From Scylla paramamosain (lineage: Eukaryota > Arthropoda > Malacostraca > Decapoda > Portunidae), in contig NC_087151.1 of the NCBI RefSeq assembly GCF_035594125.1, forward strand, positions 17,127,001 through 17,191,000: 64,000 bases of DNA. The letters run 5' to 3'. The notes under the pieces were generated by a model that did not search any database, was not told the origin of the DNA, and saw only the letters and a program-made list of their open reading frames with translations. Position numbers and translations under genes: made by a program. Below are positions 1 through 12,597 of this stretch, one piece after another; the stretch's first letter is position 1, and the number at the start of each line of letters is the position of its first letter.

Positions 1-447
1 GAGTTACCATGAATGATGTGGAAAAAGGTTCATATCATCACCCTCAGGCAAAAAGGAGTTAAAATAAAAGTCATTGTTGCTCATCTTGGCTGCCTTAGAG
101 TTATTGTGTTACACATTCTTACCTTCAAACAAGGCCTGGATGAGAATGAAGTTCTCTTGCCAAAATTCCACCCTGGTAAGCAAAGGAAGACTTCCCTGAA
201 GACTGATGCATTTTACCCAGTGCTCTGTGCTAAAAGAATCCTTTCATGACATCAGGTGAAATAAAAAACCAACACTCATACCTCCTGAAAAATGTGGCAG
301 AATGCACCATCCAGGATGGCCTCCACTAAGACCTGAAATTGTGTGTGAAATAGGCAGTAAAAAAAACTCTTCTTACTAAGATTGTGAAGAAAAGAAGAAT
401 ATATATTTTCCTGCAACACAAGAATTAGACCCCACAGCAGTGGAAAG

Positions 448-449
<2 letters not shown>
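1..449. other. No recognisable gene
   Basis: A short open frame at 13-249 (+) begins like a helix-turn-helix transposase N-terminus (a lysine-rich start, then IVAHLG and LRVIVLHILTF-like segments). The following sequence does not continue as any transposase I can recognise. I see no splice or promoter evidence. It is treated as unassigned, possibly very old transposon debris. Confidence 0.3.
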
Positions 450-532
<83 letters not shown>

Positions 533-543
533 CTCTCTCTCTC

Positions 544-582
<39 letters not shown>
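450..582. repeat. (CT)n microsatellite
   Basis: An almost pure CT tract broken by a few CTCCTC interruptions in its second half. The Arg-Glu repeat frame read on the minus strand here is a by-product of the repeat. Confidence 0.97.
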
Positions 583-585
<3 letters not shown>

Positions 586-1570
586 GGAAGTACCTTCAGG
601 GTGTCAGAATTAGTACAAGAACAATATGGCAGCCACTTGGAAGCAGTAGGTTTGACACTATGAAGACTAAAAACATTTTCAGTGACAAAAAAGGTGATGA
701 CCATTTCTTTTGACCACCAAACACAACAATTTACCAAAGTACTTGAATGTGCTGAAGGATCACATATTCAAGTTTTGACAACCATCAACCTGATGGCATG
801 TTCCTGCATGAAGGAACCTATCACCTTAGGTATGTTGATGTGAAAACTGGCTGGCAGAAATGCCCATGATCTGGTAGCTCATCTGACATGAAACTAATAG
901 AAAATGCCTGGTTATTCAATAATCAACAGTTGACCATGAGCCAAAGATACAAATTTGTTATTGTACCTGAAAAAGGCAATTTTGGTGTTATGGCAAGAAA
1001 CTCATCTCACCTACTTAGAAAACTTGGCCACCATTATTTCTTCATTGTCCCTAATACTCGTGAAGAACTTGACATGTTGACTGAAGGTCACTGAAGGAAG
1101 TTTTTTTCTAAGTTGTGACATGTCACAGGTGGTCCATGCTTGATGTAATGGTTTTAATGGCTCCATTCTGTACTAGATGGCACGTGAAGTGTCTCAATAG
1201 CATAGTCCTTGTCATCCTCATATAGGTTTGAGGCCTACAGTCCTCTGTGCAGGTGTGCTCATAGATGATGTGGTCTTCCTGTAGAGGTGCTGGCTTTTTG
1301 TTTGTGGCTGTTCTTGATAAGTAGGTGTGATGTTTTTGTAATCCTGTAGTAAATCATTTGCAAGGTCTGGTCCCAGTGTTTCAGTTCTCTTCTTTTCTCA
1401 AATAACTGGATCCTTCTTAATTGCATCCAACTGACCATCAGTGAATCACACAATATGGACAGCCCCAAACCTGCATTTTTTTTTACTGCCACTGGCTACT
1501 TCAAATCCATTACATGAGGGAGCTCATTTTTGTACTCCCTGCTCTGATCATATGTAAACTTTTTTTTTTT

Positions 1571-1575
<5 letters not shown>
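583..1575. other. Unassigned intergenic sequence
   Basis: AT-rich DNA with short open frames (for example 888-1094, +) that show no recognisable family, no splice sites in useful positions and no repeat boundaries. I see nothing supportable in it. Confidence 0.4.
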
Positions 1576-1622
<47 letters not shown>

Positions 1623-1631
1623 TGTGTGTGT
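1576..1631. repeat. (TG)n microsatellite after poly-T
   Basis: A poly-T run followed by a (TG)n tract with one TCTG interruption near its right end. Confidence 0.95.
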
Positions 1632-2081
1632 CGTGTAAAGTGGCAGGTAATGTTAATACAGTAGTACCTTGGCTTTATGAGTTTAATTCGTTCTGTGATA
1701 GAGCTCGTAACTCAATTTGCTCTTATGTCAAATCAGTTTTCCCCATTGAAATTAATTGAAATGCCATTAATCCGTTCCAGCCCCCAAAACACCCAAATTT
1801 TTGTTGTTTTTTTTTAAATACAGTAAACTGTTGATATGACAAACCTCTGTTTACCAAATTTCTGATATAATGACCCCTTTAAGATTGTCAAACAATCATT
1901 TTATTTTGTGAAACTTCACAAATTACAGCATATTTCAAAATTATCAAATGCTTGCTTTATTTTACGAATATCCTAGGTCTTAAAATATTTGAGAGTTGGC
2001 TAACACACAGTCAGCTATATGTTTGAGTGATGAATTGTGGCTGTGACAGCCAGTGACTGACCTTGAAAGTGGCTGATGACG

Positions 2082-2256
<175 letters not shown>

Positions 2257-2543
2257 ATTCACCTATGGTCATCTGCTGGTCACCCAACCAGCTGTTCCCC
2301 AACAGAAAGAGCTCAGAGCTCATAGTGACCAATATTTGGGTAGGACTGAGACCACTCATACACCACACACCAGGACAGCAAGGTCACAACCATTCGGGTT
2401 ACATCCCATACCTACTTGCTGCTAGGTGAACAGGGGCTACACATTAAGAGGCTCACCCATTTGCATCGCCACTCCCAGGATTCAAACCCAGGCCTTCTTG
2501 CTTGTGAGCCGAGCGTGCTAACCACTACACTACGCGGTGTGTG
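2257..2543 (-). mobile_element. tRNA-derived SINE
   Basis: Read on the minus strand the head begins at about 2543 with a tRNA-like segment. An A-box-like sequence (TAGTGTAGTGGTTAGCACGC, around 2513-2535) is followed about 35 nt later by a B-box-like GGGTTTGAATCCTGG (around 2475-2490). These are the internal RNA polymerase III promoter boxes of tRNA-derived SINEs. A non-tRNA body of about 200 bp follows and ends at a (TG)n tract. A (TG)n tract also lies just outside the head. The extra body and TG-rich flanks make it a SINE, not a tRNA gene. Confidence 0.8.
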
Positions 2544-2567
2544 TGTGTCTGTGTGTGTGTGTGTGTT
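2537..2567. repeat. (TG)n microsatellite
   Basis: A short interrupted TG tract flanking the head of the SINE. Confidence 0.85.
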
Positions 2568-3147
2568 AAGGGGAGGTGCCACCGGGTACTAGTGGAGAGA
2601 ACATGCATGTTAATCTAATTATTCTGAGGTATTCTTTTCTTTAATGACTTTAGTATAAGTAATAAGATCTGCAAGTTTCATCATAATAGCCTAAGTAGTT
2701 TTTACAGGAAAATTATAAAGTTTTTATAAAAGAGCTAGAAACAGAAATGGAGACCCGTATGTTCACTCAATTTCTACGATATTGGCTAGTTTTGCTTATG
2801 AAACCCAGGTTTATAAATTGCTGGTACAGTTTTTATATATCTCACCATTGTTGTGCAAAAAAAATCTCAAGATCACTGTTTTATGTATCTCAAAATTCTC
2901 TCTTTTTTTTATTCCTTCAATAAATTATAGCAGTGGTGTTTTTTCAATTAGAAAAAAACATACGACCAAAATGTTTTCCATCCATTCGTCTTGTACCAGT
3001 TTTTTTTTTTTTTTTATTATATTCAAAACTAATGTAATTTTCCTCCAAATTACAATAATTGCAGTTTTGAGATATAGTCATTTTTGTGTTTAGATGCAGT
3101 TACTGTCGAAAAATTATGATTTTTATAGGATTTTACAGGGTAAAAAT

Positions 3148-3312
3148 AACTTTGATACCAACTTAGTTTTATTTATGAATGACAAGGATAATACCATAAT
3201 ATTCCTTACTGGTGTGTGTATTTACCTAGTTGTAAATACACACACCATTAAGGATTATTGTGGTGATATTATCCTTGTCATTCATAAATAAAACTAAGTT
3301 GGTATCAAAGTT
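3148..3312. repeat. Long palindrome / foldback element
   Basis: Two arms of about 78-81 nt are near-exact inverse complements and meet at a 6-nt loop (CTAGTT, 3226-3231). The left arm begins AACTTTGATACC and the right arm ends GGTATCAAAGTT. A (TG)n tract starts about 10 bp beyond the right arm. It could be a foldback MITE or a palindrome formed by replication template switching. Confidence 0.85.
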
Positions 3313-3323
3313 GATACCTTACT

Positions 3324-3400
<77 letters not shown>
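3324..3400. repeat. (TG)n microsatellite
   Basis: About 77 bp of pure TG repeats directly after the palindrome. Confidence 0.97.
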
Positions 3401-3574
3401 ACTAGAAGTCTCTTGGCCTGTATTCTTCTGTGGGAACTTCTTGCTTCTTCATTTTCTTTTTCCTGGGATGTTTTCTCTCAGCTTCTTGAGTGTCTAGACC
3501 TTCCAAAGTGTGCACAAATGCACCAAACCTGAGGTGTGTCAGCAGTGACATGTCTTAGCAGCAGCAGAGTCTTG

Positions 3575-3665
3575 AGGTTGAGTAGGAGCAGATGTCGAAG
3601 TTGTTGCAGCAGCAGATGTAGAAGGTGTTGCAGGAGCAGATGTAGGCATTGGAGCAGCAAATCTA
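3575..3665. repeat. Short minisatellite (~30 bp units)
   Basis: Three imperfect copies of a unit containing AGCAGATGTAGAAGGTGTTG. The Ala/Ser/Thr-rich frame read on the minus strand has no recognisable domain. Confidence 0.6.
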
Positions 3666-4156
3666 GACAGGGGGTGAGGCTGAATGTGGGCAAGTTTTAC
3701 CAACTGTGTGAGGTGGCAGCTCACAACATGACTGAGACTTCTTGTGTTCATTGTACTTCAGTCAGATTCCTTGAAGCATTCCTTCTCCCATGCAGCAGCA
3801 TCTTGGATAGGTGTCCCTTGTTGATGGAGTACAAGAATCCTTGAAAAATGCTGAGAAAGTCCCTCAGAACAGGTTGCACTTTTTGTATAAAAATGTAAAA
3901 AAAAGGAGAAAAAAAAAATGACAAAATGAAACATAAGAGCACTGAATAGAAAATAGGGTTTCTGCATGGGTGGGGACCTCAAAATTTATATTGCAAATTA
4001 ATTTAGTTGACAGGAAAGAATTGTCATATGGCTGCCAAACTTCCACAGAAAATGCATGATGTGTTCATCTATTTTTCAGGGTAACTTTTAAAAAAAGGCT
4101 GGAAAGGTGAAATTTGTCTCTATTTTGGCAGTGCCTCCCCTTAATCTATCCGAGAG

Positions 4157-4370
<214 letters not shown>

Positions 4371-4640
4371 CCATGTGTGTTTGTTATATCAAGAGTTTAC
4401 TGTAAGAAAATGTATTTGTAAGTAACAAATGTATAAAAACATGTAAAGTGAACAAGTGAGATGAGAAATGCTGGGCAGATGTTGTGGCACTCGCTGTGCC
4501 AACCAACAGCGGCATAGCTGAAGCTCTCTCATATCTTAGATTTTGGCTGACAACTCAAAGCAAAAAAATTGTTCAAATGATAGCTCGTATCTCAAAAAAC
4601 TTTTAAGTTGTGCAACTCATAAGTTGAGGTACTACTATAC

Positions 4641-5261
4641 ATGTTCTGAATGTGATGATAGAGAAATATGTTACTTAATAAGATAGAAATTTTTTGCAAC
4701 TTGGAGAGAGAGTGCACTAGAATTGAAAGGGGAAAAATTTAGGATTTGATGTAAAATTCATGTACCACTAGAGTCAGGTAACACCAAACTGAAAAACCTA
4801 TTACTGTTGAAAGATACACCTTTGCAATCACCATCACTTTCACCTCACTTATCAAAGCATGCATGTAACAATGCAATCTGGAGTGCATAAAGACTCACCA
4901 TAGTATTTTTATTATTTAAAAAGAAAAGATATGAGAAAATGTACTAAAGCATATTTGTAACTTAAGAAACTTAGATATTTCCTTGTGATAAGGGAGAATG
5001 CCTGGTTGCATACTCTACAATTGTGTTAAAAGGATACTTCCACTATATTACCTTCATTTTGGAAAAGACAGCCAAAAGAGTAGAGCATGAGAAGTGGGAA
5101 CTATGACATTAATTTATTTCTACATTGAGGCAAGATATGACATTTTATCCAGGTTACCTCCTTTTGAGAATAATCACAGCCAGGTATGTAGTATGTAGTG
5201 ACATTTTTTTTTTTTTTTTGTTTATTTCAGATTTTTCTTATATAAATAATGTCCATTTCAG
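4641..5261. other. Unassigned sequence and intron end
   Basis: AT-rich sequence with no coding signal. The last ~50 bp form a polypyrimidine tract with two AG acceptors (5230 and 5261) leading into the phosphatase exon. Confidence 0.5.
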
Positions 5262-5488
5262 GAACATTTTGCACCCTTGATATATGTATACGACGCTTAG
5301 AAGAAACTGGTACCATAGACGTGAAAGGGACAGTGGAGAAGATCCGGTCCCAGCGAGCATACTCCATCCAGATGCCTGATCAATATGTCTTTTGTCACCT
5401 GGCTCTCCTGGAATATGCACTCCACAATGGGAAATTAGTGGAAGTTGATCTCACAGGTTTTGAAGAAGATGGATCAGAAAGTGATTAA
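5262..5488 (+). CDS. Terminal exon of a (receptor-type) tyrosine-protein phosphatase
   Basis: The frame encodes the end of a class I Cys-based PTP catalytic domain followed by a short acidic tail and TAA. It starts with GTFCTLD, which in this family lies just after the active-site HCSAGVGRTG loop; the loop itself would be in an upstream exon outside the window or not visible. It continues with EETGTIDVKG, the VEKIRSQRAYSIQM segment and QYVFCHLALLEYA, the last conserved helix of the domain. The acceptor AG at 5260-5261 follows a pyrimidine-rich stretch and splits the Gly codon (phase 1). The tail ends EEDGSESD. The family removes phosphate from phosphotyrosine. I cannot assign the exact paralogue. 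This is the clearest host gene here; the rest of it should lie to the left or outside the window. Confidence 0.85.
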
Positions 5489-6018
5489 TGAAATTGCCAT
5501 CTGGGCTCCTAGAGGCAAGGTAGAATGCAATGGAAAAAATTTTTGTCACAAATAGCAGTCCAGATGCCTTGCAGACTATTGTTGTGTTCAAAGACTTTAC
5601 TGGACCTTATGTTCTGAGGCACACAGTGAACAGATTTGTGATTGTGCTAATACTGAGGCAAAGAGAAAGAGTTGTGGTAATGTGGAGGACAAATTCTCAG
5701 TAGTAGTACACTTTGTCATCCAGTGTGCTGAAGGCAGGGTACCTTACTTAGCCACCAGGTGCTGATGAGTGTTGTTATGTGAGTGCTAACTATTGTGAAA
5801 CAGAAATAGAATGTATAAAAACATGCACATGGTTGAAAATATTTGTTTACTATATGCCTTCTCTTTCTGTGGAATGGTGCACATATCTGAAGAAAATTGT
5901 GTAAACTCCACACCATAAAAATTTTTTGCGAAAATATACAGTGTTCTCATTATTATAAATATCAGTTCAACCTGAAACACATTATTTGCATTGGCCCTTT
6001 TTGGTATTTTACAACTAG

Positions 6019-6100
6019 GGACACAGTGACCACCATTCCAGGAGGCCGAGGGCCAGCAGCCTCGGAGGCAGCCGGCGCTGCACCACAGTTGTGGACGAAG
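6019..6100 (+). CDS. Candidate small host exon
   Basis: An 82-bp GC-rich island in AT-rich DNA, bounded by an acceptor-like AACTAG (ends 6018) and a donor-like GAAG|GTACAA (from 6101). One frame is open and Gly/Ala/Pro-rich (TIPGGRGPAASEAAGAAP) and ends on a complete codon. That fits in phase with the candidate terminal exon at 7122. A second open frame also exists, so this is weak. It may be an alternative 3' exon of the phosphatase gene or part of another gene. Confidence 0.3.
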
Positions 6101-7121
6101 GTACAAAATATAATTGTTTAGGTGCCAGTCATTTTGAAATCTCCAGTATTTTTTCAAAATTAGGGTAATATTTATTCCAGTGATAATATCAAAAATAACT
6201 TTGTATGTCTTACTTCTTCTTATACTCATGTAAGAGATTCATATTACATCAGGCAGAATGGTACATTATATATTTTCACCATTTTCTTCATAAAAATGCT
6301 TCAGATTGATTTCATTCTGTCAATGATATATAAAAGGATGACAATACTAAAGTATTAATCATGCATATCTATATTTCTGTATAATTATAGTTTGATGTTA
6401 TTGATCCAATTTTACTCTCATGTTTTGTCAACTTGAAATGGAATCGTGTGATATTTTCATTTGAAAATGACAGTGGCTGAATAAAAAAAATGATCAGGTA
6501 TTGTTTTGAGCCTTATTAATTATTACATCTTATTTTCTGCTATTTACAAGTAAGCAAACAAGTCATTTCCATTACATAAAAATTACTTGTGTGTTATTTT
6601 GTCTTTTTGTGTTAAGGGATAGGTGTTACTATGAGCGGAAACTAAATTTCACTCATTACTGCTTCACTGTCCTACAATGCTCCAGCCTGCAAGCCTACCT
6701 CAGCCCAGGAGACCTTGTGCCAGATGTACTGTGCAGCAGTGGCAACAGGGAAATAGTAGCAATAATTGCAGGAGTTCTGCTACATAAGTCAGTCATTGGC
6801 AAGGGTGCCTTCCAGTCCCTGAGTGTGGGCCAGCCAGTGCAAGCTGGACCAGCTGTTTGCCTACCTGCAGGCTGAGGGCTGCCACCCAGTGACAAGATTT
6901 TCTTTGGAAATTATGAGTACATGCATACTCATTAATTCTTGTCCTCTCATCAGTACAAAAAGAAATAAAATGAAAAAAAAAAAAAAACGAGCCTGAGATG
7001 GCAGTCAGAACACAGGAACATGGGAAGGCTTGCATCAGGTCTTAATGAATATTATTTTGGCTAAATCTCTCAATCTCAGGTTTGCTCCTCAAGCTTACTG
7101 TCCTTAGTTTTCTTTGTGCAG

Positions 7122-7172
7122 CATGAGGAAGTGGCTCTGAAGAAAGAAGCTAAAGTGGAAAGCTATACTTGA
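7122..7172 (+). CDS. Candidate terminal host exon
   Basis: A good acceptor (TTTTCTTTGTGCAG, ending 7121) precedes 16 codons, His-Glu-Glu-Val-Ala-Leu-Lys-Lys-Glu-Ala-Lys-Val-Glu-Ser-Tyr-Thr, and TGA. The phase is compatible with the exon candidate ending at 6100. It is too short to identify. Confidence 0.25.
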   Translation, partial: HEEVALKKEAKVESYT

Positions 7173-7965
<793 letters not shown>

Positions 7966-8006
7966 ATGAACATCCCATGTAAATTTTCTGTTGACTGCAG
8001 AACTCA

Positions 8007-8010
<4 letters not shown>

Positions 8011-8098
<88 letters not shown>
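8011..8098. repeat. (CT)n microsatellite
   Basis: Pure CT tract of about 88 bp. Confidence 0.97.
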
Positions 8099-8099
<1 letters not shown>

Positions 8100-8799
8100 A
8101 AAGTAATGGGTATTTGTTGTTTCTGGGTATTTATGATATATGAATGATATACTAATGACCCCAGTTACTGTAACAAATTTAGGCTTGAATGGTGCCATTG
8201 TATATGTAATAAAGAAACATTGGAAATTGGTAGTAAATGGCATCCCCAATGCCTATGCTTGTCATTGTTCTCAATTAAGACAGTGATAGTCTCTACTATT
8301 TTTGCAGTGTGGTACAATGTAATCTGCAAATGTAATTTCATGTTATCTTAAAGAAAATATTTTCTTATGTATTGTGCTTGATATGATTAAGCCTTTGTAT
8401 ATCCCCAAAATCAAACCAATCTTCTTTGTGATAAACATACACTGAACTTCAAAAACAAGCTTGCTTTCAGCTTTTGATTTCAATTTGCCATAATATAATT
8501 TGAGGAAATGTCAGATATCTCTATTAGTGTGGGAATTCCTGTACTGACAAGCATCGCACAACTGACTCTCTTGAGTTAAACTGAAGGTTCACTGGCACAT
8601 CACCAAAGATGAAACTTTTTATATAACTTTTGTACATACTAGTCAAATGTCTAAATAAAATCTTCTTTCTATTTATTGATTTTTGTGTATTTCTAGACAA
8701 GTATAATTGATTTTTGCATTGTATCATGCTATGGATGATTTCGTATTCCATATTTCATTATCTTTTTGCTTTTCATATCGAGGGTACAAGAGACTGATA
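8099..8799. other. Unassigned AT-rich sequence
   Basis: No coding signal and no clear repeat boundary. Confidence 0.4.
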
Positions 8800-10561
8800 G
8801 GAAATCCTCTTTTTAGTTTATTGATGACTTCAATGCTCATCATGTTGATTAGCTAAATTCCATATCATCTACTGATTGCCATAGTCATGCTGAATCTTGC
8901 CTATTTTGTTGTAAGCAATTTGTACAAGCTCCTATTTATGTTTCAGCCAATTGCCTAAACTTAATTTTTACTGATACCCTGTTCTTGTTGATGTTAATGT
9001 TACTGCTCCCATTGGCTCCTCTGATCATAGTTCTTTAAACATTGCAGTTCAGTTGAATTTATCTTTTCCTAATGTTACACTGTCTCATAAGGTGTACCTA
9101 AAATCTAGAGTCAAGTAGGACCTTGTTAACTGTAATATATCTGCTATTGTTTTGGGGGACATCTATTGTGCAGTGCCTTATATTTGCTCTTACCTCCAAA
9201 CATGTGGATATTGCTGCTCAAAGAGTCCCTTCTAAGACTATTAAGACAAACTTGAAAGATAAAGCATGGTTTACTGCAGAATATAGGGAGGCTCTCCAGA
9301 ACAAACAAACTGCTTACCAACTTTGTTTTTCTGTATTCTGGTGTTAATTGGAAGAATTATTGCCTTACTCGCAGAACTGCTGAGCAAATCTATAGGGCTG
9401 TAGAGTGTAATCGTAATGATCACTTGAAGGAGGTCTTCTCAGGTACATCACAAGCTCATAACTGTATGTCTGTATGGACATAACTCTGATTTTCCTCCTT
9501 TTTAGTAAGCCCAATGGAACCTTTGCCTCTCATCCATCTGAGAAACCTTTTCTAAGAAGCAAAGTAATGAAGAGGTTACTTTATCTCATACTTTTCTTAA
9601 ACCTGCACATACATCTTTTCCATTTAGATTTTCTGAACTTTACAAGTTATTACTTGAACTTGACTCTTATGGTGGAATGGATCCACAAGGTTGATTTCCC
9701 TTTTTCTAAAGAATCTGTTACTTTTTCTTATTTTAATTAGAAAAGGTTCTTACCCTAGGTGTTGGTGCATTGCTAATGTTACACCAATCCTGACAGGATC
9801 CTCATTTACCACTTCTCCCAATGATTATAGGCCAATTTCCATCACTCCTATTTTTTCAAGAGTGTTTGAGTGATTACTCACCAAGTGTCTCTCTTCTTTC
9901 TTGAATAATAATAATAATTTGCTGCTATCTACCCAGTTTGGTTTTAAGAAAAATCTTGGCACATGTGATGTATTTCTGACCTTGGTGCATCACGTTCAAG
10001 CCTTTGAATATTGGGTTAGAGACTAGGCTTATTTTTCTGGATTTCTCTTCTGCATTTGATTTAGTTAATAATAAAGTATACTTTTAAACTTAGATTTCTT
10101 TAAGTATTAATGGTTCATTTCTTAATATTTTTTCCAACTTTATATCTGACAGGTGCCAGCATGTTGGTACTGATGGTCATCTTAGTACTTTCTCTTGTGT
10201 CACATCTAGCATTCCCCAAGGCAGTGTTCTTGGGCCTCTTAATTTTTTATGCTAGTGATATGTAGCATGGGATTTCTTCTCATTTGATGGTTTATGCAGA
10301 TGACACTTCTATTCTGGCATATTTCTTCAAGTAGATCTCTTAGATCTGATCTCGTGGTGTCAGTATTGTGGTATGAAATTAAATCCTGCCAAGACCAATA
10401 AAATTATCTTGAATCATTCAAGGATTCCCAATCCCCCACAGCAGGATATCATAATCAACAATCAAATAATCAACTCCTGTAATTCCTTAAAACTTCTTGG
10501 TGTAATGTTGGATTCCAAACTGACTTTTGAAAATCACATTAGGATATCTTCTCTAAGATTG
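8800..10561 (+). pseudogene. Decayed LINE (endonuclease end and reverse transcriptase), 5' part
   Basis: Broken frames in the order expected of a non-LTR retrotransposon. A DDFNAHH remnant of the endonuclease GDFN motif lies near 8823. An inter-domain part with KDKAWFTAEYREALQNKQTA follows (9123-9347). Reverse transcriptase pieces are DYRPISITPIFSRVFE (9691-9873), SIPQGSVLG remnants near 10210, YADDTS near 10295 and KLLGVMLDSKLTFENHI (10373-10560). Many stops and frameshifts mean it is dead. It is cut at 10561 by the LTR retrotransposon and resumes at 15085. Confidence 0.8.
10557..10561. repeat. Target site duplication, left copy (GATTG)
   Basis: GATTG immediately before the left LTR, matched exactly at 15085-15089 after the right LTR. 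Confidence 0.9.
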
Positions 10562-10768
10562 TGTTGGAAGGATATTCAAAGTTGTTTCTCCCAGCGCATC
10601 TTCATTTCTTCCCTCAGTGACAAAACAGATGTAGGTGGGAGATGGAGGTGGTGAGGTGGCGAGTGCCCACGCCCAACTGCTGCTATACTCACCCACTCCT
10701 CCCTCCACACCTCACACCCTGGCAACTAATAACAATGCTTAAACACTCTCAATAATACCTTAAGTACA
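10562..10768 (-). repeat. 3' LTR
   Basis: 207 bp, begins TGTTGGAAGGATATTC and ends TTAAGTACA on the plus strand. It matches the right LTR at 14870-15084. Confidence 0.9.
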
Positions 10769-10779
10769 CCTCCCCCAGA
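10769..10779 (-). other. Polypurine tract
   Basis: On the minus strand a TCTGGGGGAGG purine run lies directly against the 3' LTR, where plus-strand DNA synthesis of LTR elements is primed. Confidence 0.7.
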
Positions 10780-10924
10780 TACTAATGAACGTATCTCATT
10801 AACCTTTTAACATGAACAAGGAACAATTTTTATTCATATGGAAAATATACTGTTTCATTCACAGCAGAATCAGACGACAGGCCTTCTTTCCTGTCCAGAT
10901 CTTCTCAGTAGCTCTCTCTCTCTG

Positions 10925-11312
10925 TGTCTTCCTCCCCACCTTGGCTGGATTCGCTCTCCGTGTCTTCCTCCCCGCCTTGGCTGGATTTGCTCTCTGTGTC
11001 TTCCTCCCCGCCTTGGCTGGACTCGCTCTCCATGTCTTCCTCCTCTCCTTGGCTGGACTCGCTCTCCATGTCTTCCTCCTCTCCTTGGCTGGACTCGCTC
11101 TCCATGTCTTCCTCCCTGCCTTGGCTGGACTCGCTCTCCGTGTCTTCTCCCTGCCTTGGCTGGACTCGCTCTCCGTGTCTTCCTCCCTGCCTTGGCTGGA
11201 CTCGCTCTCCATGTCTTCCTCCCTGCCTTGGCTGGACTCGCTCTCTGTGTCTTCCTCCCCGCCTTGGCTGGACTCACTCTCCGTGCCTTCCTCCCCACCC
11301 TGAGTGGGTTCA
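10925..11312 (-). repeat. ~42-bp tandem repeat encoding an acidic pol tail
   Basis: About nine copies of a unit containing TTGGCTGGACTCGCTCTC. In one minus-strand frame it encodes 14-residue Glu/Ser-rich repeats of the type ESSQGGEEDTES. In another frame it reads Arg/Ala/Lys-rich repeats. It lies just after the integrase C-terminal domain. A single indel inside the array swaps the acidic for the basic frame. Confidence 0.85.
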
Positions 11313-11625
11313 GGGTGACGCAGTCCAATGTGGATATCCACTCTTCAGTTTCTTCTTCCTTTTTCTCAATTTGTTTGTGTTCTTCTTCCGCTATCATCCT
11401 GGGGTGAAGGTCGCAGACATGCCTCGGGATTCCATTAACTTCGACCATTTGTTCTGGAAGTATGCCGGTAACCCTTCCCATGTCATACCTGGTGCCGCAT
11501 CGTGTGTGTGGAGGCTTCAGCCACACATTGCCCACGCTGTAACGAGAGTGGGCATCCTGCTCGGTGGTAACAGCTTTTGAACGGTCGATATTTTTAACAC
11601 TTACTTCGTAGTAGCGATACAGCAT
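11313..11625 (-). pseudogene. Integrase C-terminal domain of the LTR element
   Basis: The frame contains SVGNVWLKPP, GRVTGILPEQMVEVNG and IPRHVCDLHPR. This is the pattern of the chromatin/DNA-binding domain after the catalytic core in this group of Gypsy-like elements. It joins the acidic repeat in the same region. Confidence 0.7.
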
Positions 11626-11990
11626 GCTAGCAGGAGTTCAGCATGGTGATTCATTTCTTGGTGAGGTGACGTGTTGTACTGATACACCATCACAGCAATG
11701 GAGCACTCCTTCCTGGCCACGATGGTCTTGACTGTACAATGGCAGCGTTCAACAATACCATTGCCGGATGCCACAGACACACATCTGAAACGTAAACAAA
11801 TTCCCCACTCTTCTGCGAAGCTTTTAAGATGTCTACTGCGGAATGCTGTATCGTTGTCCAGAAGAATTTCGCGAGGGGCGCCGCACTTGTAAAACACTGA
11901 TTTCAATTGCTCCATCACACAGTCTGCAGTTTGTAGTCGCAGCTGCTGCCATATCAAGAAACGTGAAGGCCCGTGATCCATTAGGGTCAA
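11601..11990 (-). pseudogene. Integrase catalytic core of the LTR element
   Basis: DDE-type core with DHGPSRF (first Asp), ILLDNDTAFRSRHLKSF (second Asp) and NGIVERCH (Glu), about 35 residues apart for the last two. It would insert the cDNA. The start of the core lies in other frames upstream. Confidence 0.8.
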
Positions 11991-12131
11991 GTACGGGCAA
12001 GCAGCGTGATGGGTGATGTCAATGCCAATTCACTGCCATGTTTCTTTCACCTCCAGTACGCCACCCTGCCACCTCTCAGGAGCGGGGTCAATGGATCAAC
12101 CCACCTGACAACTCCACACCACTTGTTGAAC

Positions 12132-12584
12132 TTAATGTCTCACAGTGGTTGGGTCAACGCATCTGACAAATTGCAAAGTTCGTCTAAAACTTGGGTGACC
12201 ACAATCATGATACAATTTCATGATGTTACAATGCTGCTGCTCCTCCACACATGCTGCTGCGCATGCTATGATACTCTTCTGTCCCTCAGGGCACACTTCA
12301 ATTTCATCTGTGGTGATCAGCCACTTCTGAGGAATTCTGGTTAGCGTGTCCGTCTTGTTTACTGCAGAATTTACTCTATGCACAGCCACTTCCAAACGGT
12401 ATGCAGTCACTTCCAAACTGTATTCTTCACAGATCGCTTTCAAGGTGTTCAAGCACCTGCGAATGAGCATTTCTCCTGCTGCTTTTGTTTTCAAATGGGA
12501 TTTCCCAGTTAGGGCGTCAGATATCCAGCGATGAATAGTGACCGAATCTGTCATGAGGCGTACGCATGTCACGCCCCCACGCAA
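12132..12584 (-). pseudogene. RNase H end and integrase zinc-binding region
   Basis: RLMTDSVTIHRWISDALTGK carries the later RNase H catalytic Asp. The C-terminal half, with HCNIMKLYHDCGHPSFRRTL and a trailing Cys, resembles the HHCC zinc-binding domain that opens integrase. Frames break before and after. Confidence 0.65.
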
Positions 12585-12597
12585 CAGCCAGATTCGC

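Noticed and set aside
13..1094. A Tc1/mariner transposase
   Set aside because: The first frame hints at a helix-turn-helix, but no catalytic motif or terminal repeats follow.
2475..2543. A tRNA gene
   Set aside because: The A and B boxes belong to a longer tRNA-derived SINE body with TG flanks, and the tRNA part is too degenerate to fold cleanly.
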